Source: Alphaproteobacteria bacterium (lineage in GTDB: Bacteria; Pseudomonadota; Alphaproteobacteria; Rhizobiales; Aestuariivirgaceae). Taken from it: DNA of 8,622 nucleotides. Under the pieces are notes generated by a model. The model saw only the letters and a list, made by a program, of their open reading frames with translations, was not told the origin of the DNA and did no database searches. The translations under genes were made by a program, and so were the position numbers. This document shows, piece by piece, positions 6,539 to 8,622 of this stretch. How positions within the stretch are numbered: the stretch's first letter is position 1; every line of letters begins with the position of its first letter. Where the stretch lies: assembly GCA_026400595.1 (NCBI GenBank), contig JAPLOT010000205.1, positions 1 through 8,622 of the forward strand, in the 5' to 3' direction.

Positions 6539-6702
6539 TCGGCTTCTCCGGACTGGCCCAGCTGCTGCTGCGGAGCCGCCGGATGAAAGCATACCGGCAG
6601 GCCCGCGCCGAGATCGAGACGCTTTCCGAGGCCGATCTCGCCGACATGGGGCTGAAGCGCTACCAGCTCGGGCATGTCGCCCGCAGCAAGTCCCTGCGCT
6701 GA
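6535..6702 (+). CDS. DUF1127 family small protein (second of a coupled pair)
   Basis: This 55-residue basic protein begins MIGFSGLAQLLLRSRRMKAY. It carries a second DUF1127 core, EIETLSEADLADMGLKRYQL, at about residues 27-46. It aligns with the core of the upstream gene but differs outside it, so the two look like diverged paralogs, not a recent duplication. Its ATG overlaps the upstream stop by ATGA, and a GAGG (6521-6524) lies 10 bases before it. The N-terminal stretch GFSGLAQLLL is hydrophobic but too short for a membrane helix. A strong terminator starts about 25 bases after the stop, so the two genes form a closed dicistronic unit. A function as an RNA-binding or stress-related microprotein is inferred from family members only. 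Confidence 0.82.
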   Translation: MIGFSGLAQLLLRSRRMKAYRQARAEIETLSEADLADMGLKRYQLGHVARSKSLR

Positions 6703-6727
6703 GGTCGCGACCATATTGATTTCCGAG

Positions 6728-6759
6728 GGGCCCGCGCGGCAAAGGTGCTGCGCGGGCCC
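6728..6759 (+). terminator. Intrinsic terminator of the DUF1127 operon
   Basis: A 13-bp stem pairs GGGCCCGCGCGGC (6728-6740) with GCTGCGCGGGCCC (6747-6759), with one G-U pair and an AAAGGT loop. A broken T-rich tail, TTCACTTTC, follows. The stem is very strong, and its position 25 bases after the second DUF1127 stop supports termination. Confidence 0.8.
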
Positions 6760-6871
6760 TTCACTTTCGTCTCGCGTCAATCCGCCGCCACAAGCCGGTT
6801 GCGAGTCCTTTTCCACTGTGATAGCCAACGCGCGCGGCGAAGCAGGCTTCGTTCCGCAGGTGTGCGGTTTT

Positions 6872-6881
6872 GTGTGCACAC
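6872..6881. promoter_or_regulatory. Palindrome GTGTGCACAC upstream of atpH
   Basis: A perfect 10-base palindrome, GTGTGCACAC, lies about 68 bases before the atpH start. A direct copy of its half site, GTGTGC, sits 12 bases upstream at 6860-6865. A short inverted repeat, CGAAGC-AG-GCTTCG (6838-6851), also lies here. These could be operator sites for the ATP synthase operon. No known regulator is recognised. Confidence 0.2.
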
Positions 6882-6949
6882 TTCCCTGAATTCAAGCGGT
6901 TCGATGCCAGTCGCCGGCCTCTTCCGCCAAGCAGAACGAAAGACGGATC

Positions 6950-7510
6950 GTGGCAAGCACAGATCAGACAGTTACTGGCGTCCCGGGACGCTATGCCAGC
7001 GCCCTGTTCGACCTCGCCAAGGAAGAAAAATCGGTCGATTCCGTGCAGGCACAGCTCGCCGGATTCCGCGCCGCCATCGAAGGCTCTGCGGATCTCAAGC
7101 GCATGGTGACCTCTCCCGTCTTCACCTCTGCCGACCAGATCGCCGCCATAGAAGCCATATGCGCCAAGGCCAAGGTCACCGGCACGAGCCTCAACTTCCT
7201 TCGCCTGGTGGTCAAGAACCGCCGCCTTCCGGCGCTTCCCGCCATCATCGACGCCTTCGACACGCTGGTCGCGATCTCGAAGGGCGAGATCGGCGCCGAA
7301 GTCATCTCGGCCGACAAGCTCTCGGCCGTTCAGCTCAAGGACCTCAAAGCCGCGCTCAAGGCTTCGACCGGGCGCGACGTCACGCTCTCAACCCGGGTCG
7401 ATTCATCGCTTCTCGGCGGTCTCATCGTGAAGGTGGGCTCTCGGATGATGGACAACTCGCTCAAGACCAAACTGCAGAATCTCAAGATCGCCATGAAGGG
7501 GACCGCCTGA
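6950..7510 (+). CDS. atpH: F1Fo ATP synthase subunit delta (OSCP)
   Basis: This 186-residue protein is the delta subunit, which sits on top of F1 and ties it to the peripheral stalk b subunits. The N-terminal helical domain carries GRYASALFDLAKEE (about 13-26). The conserved C-terminal signature is DSSLLGGLIVKVGSRMMDNS (about 151-170), followed by KLQNLKIAMKG. Length is normal for the family. The start is GTG 6950-6952, the only start codon well placed before the conserved N-terminus; the Shine-Dalgarno is weak (AGACGGA, 6941-6947). The stop overlaps atpA by one base (TGATG), as is usual in the alphaproteobacterial atpHAGDC operon, where the Fo genes lie elsewhere. A promoter must lie between the terminator ending at 6759 and the GTG, but no convincing match stands out. 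Confidence 0.97.
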   Translation: MASTDQTVTGVPGRYASALFDLAKEEKSVDSVQAQLAGFRAAIEGSADLKRMVTSPVFTSADQIAAIEAICAKAKVTGTSLNFLRLVVKNRRLPALPAIIDAFDTLVAISKGEIGAEVISADKLSAVQLKDLKAALKASTGRDVTLSTRVDSSLLGGLIVKVGSRMMDNSLKTKLQNLKIAMKGTA

Positions 7511-8622
7511 TGGACATTCGCGCCGCCGAAATTTCCGCAATTCTCAAGAAGCAGATCAAGGATTTCGGCAAGGACGCCGAAGTATCCGGGATCGGTCAGG
7601 TGCTGTCGGTCGGTGACGGCATCGCCCGCGTCTACGGGCTCGACAGCGTCCAGGCCGGCGTGATGGTCGAATTCGCCAACGGCATGAAGGGCATGGCCCT
7701 TAACCTCGAGACCGACAATGTCGGCATCGTGATCTTCGGCAACGACCGCGACATCAAGGAAGGCGACACCGTCAAGCGGACCGGCGCCATCGTGGAAGTG
7801 CCGGTGGGCAAGGAACTGCTCGGCCGCGTGGTCGACCCGCTCGGCAACCCGATCGATGGCAAGGGCCCGATCAAGTCCAAGACCTTCAAGCGCGTCGACG
7901 TGAAGGCGCCCGGCATCATTCCGCGCAAATCGGTCAACGAGCCGATGTCGACCGGCCTCAAGGCCATCGACGCGCTGATCCCGATCGGCCGCGGCCAGCG
8001 CGAGCTGGTCATCGGCGACCGCCAGACCGGCAAGACCGCCATCATTCTCGATACCATCCTGAACCAGAAGCCGATCCACATCGCCGGCCCGGAGAAGGAC
8101 AAGCTCTACTGCGTCTACGTCGCCTGCGGCCAGAAGCGCTCGATGGTGGCCCAGTTCGTCAAGATCCTCGAGGACAACGGCGCGCTGGAGTATTCCATCA
8201 TCGTCGCCGCCACCGCCTCCGATCCCGCCCCGCTGCAGTATCTGGCGCCCTTCTCCGGCTGCACCATGGGCGAATACTTCCGCGACAACGGCATGCATGC
8301 GCTGATCGCCTATGACGATCTCTCCAAGCAGGCCGTGGCCTATCGCCAGATGTCGCTGCTGCTGCGCCGCCCGCCGGGCCGCGAAGCCTATCCGGGCGAC
8401 GTCTTCTATCTGCACTCGCGCCTGCTCGAGCGCGCCGCCAAGATGAACGACGATCTCGGCGGCGGTTCGCTGACCGCGCTGCCGGTCATCGAAACCCAGG
8501 CCAACGACGTGTCGGCCTATATCCCGACCAACGTGATCTCGATCACCGACGGCCAGATCTTCCTTGAAACCGAACTGTTCTACCAGGGCATCCGCCCCGC
8601 CGTGAACGTCGGTCTTTCGGTG
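7510..8622 (+). CDS. atpA: F1Fo ATP synthase subunit alpha, N-terminal 371 residues (3' truncated by window end)
   Basis: This is the alpha subunit of the F1 head, which forms the alpha3beta3 hexamer with the beta subunit and carries the non-catalytic nucleotide sites. The protein starts MDIRAAEISAILKKQIKDFG, typical for the family. Walker A is GDRQTGKT at 169-176, and the Walker B region is ALIAYDD at 264-270. LLRRPPGREAYPGDVFYLHS (285-304) and ISITDGQIFLETELF are highly conserved. The window ends inside the alpha/beta signature PAVNVGLSV, so roughly the last quarter of the protein is missing. ATG 7510 overlaps the atpH stop by one base, so the two are translationally coupled. atpG, atpD and atpC are expected downstream but are not seen. 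Confidence 0.99.
   Translation, partial: MDIRAAEISAILKKQIKDFGKDAEVSGIGQVLSVGDGIARVYGLDSVQAGVMVEFANGMKGMALNLETDNVGIVIFGNDRDIKEGDTVKRTGAIVEVPVGKELLGRVVDPLGNPIDGKGPIKSKTFKRVDVKAPGIIPRKSVNEPMSTGLKAIDALIPIGRGQRELVIGDRQTGKTAIILDTILNQKPIHIAGPEKDKLYCVYVACGQKRSMVAQFVKILEDNGALEYSIIVAATASDPAPLQYLAPFSGCTMGEYFRDNGMHALIAYDDLSKQAVAYRQMSLLLRRPPGREAYPGDVFYLHSRLLERAAKMNDDLGGGSLTALPVIETQANDVSAYIPTNVISITDGQIFLETELFYQGIRPAVNVGLSV

Noticed and set aside
6427..6879. 150-codon open frame on the - strand
   Set aside because: It is antisense to both DUF1127 genes and runs through their terminator; there are no motifs.
6674..6889. 71-codon open frame on the + strand
   Set aside because: It spans the DUF1127 terminator and has shadow-like composition with no start signals.
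7330..8415. 361-codon open frame on the - strand
   Set aside because: It is antisense to atpH and atpA, which are highly conserved genes.

Overview
The window is GC-rich chromosomal DNA, most likely from an alphaproteobacterium and probably from the Hyphomicrobiales/Rhizobiales side. Four things point there: a PhaR-type polyhydroxyalkanoate regulator, a tandem pair of DUF1127 microproteins, an ATP synthase operon that starts atpH-atpA without the Fo genes, and a cytoplasmic-type gamma-glutamyltransferase-like enzyme of a kind common in rhizobia. This placement is inferred from gene content; no rRNA gene is present to settle it.

Layout: (1) 1-336 (+) is the 3' end of phaR. (2) 340-2448 (-) is a PAS-GGDEF-EAL protein with an intact EAL active site and a degenerate GGDEF motif; it converges on phaR with only 3 bases between the stop codons. 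(3) 2556-4133 (-) is a gamma-glutamyltransferase-family Ntn hydrolase lying 107 bases upstream of the EAL gene on the same strand. (4) 4134-4336 is a divergent intergenic region with four ATTGG motifs at an exact 10-base period. (5) 4337-6016 (+) is fhs, formate-tetrahydrofolate ligase, closed by a strong intrinsic terminator. (6) 6078-6385 is a 308-base gene-free stretch, AT-rich in its second half, with several palindromes. (7) 6386-6538 and 6535-6702 (+) are two short DUF1127 genes overlapping by ATGA, followed by a second strong terminator. (8) 6950-7510 and 7510-8622 (+) are atpH and the first 371 codons of atpA, the start of an F1 operon that runs off the window.

The genes do not form one pathway. 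They are mostly housekeeping or regulatory units: carbon storage control (phaR), c-di-GMP turnover (EAL protein), gamma-glutamyl or amide hydrolysis (GGT-like), C1-folate metabolism (fhs) and energy conservation (atpHA). No mobile element, CRISPR array, tRNA or rRNA gene was found. The least ordinary features are the phased ATTGG array between the GGT-like gene and fhs, the coupled DUF1127 pair with its AT-rich leader, the altered substrate-binding positions of the GGT-like enzyme, and the C-terminal tail of the EAL protein. I see no clear new multigene system.
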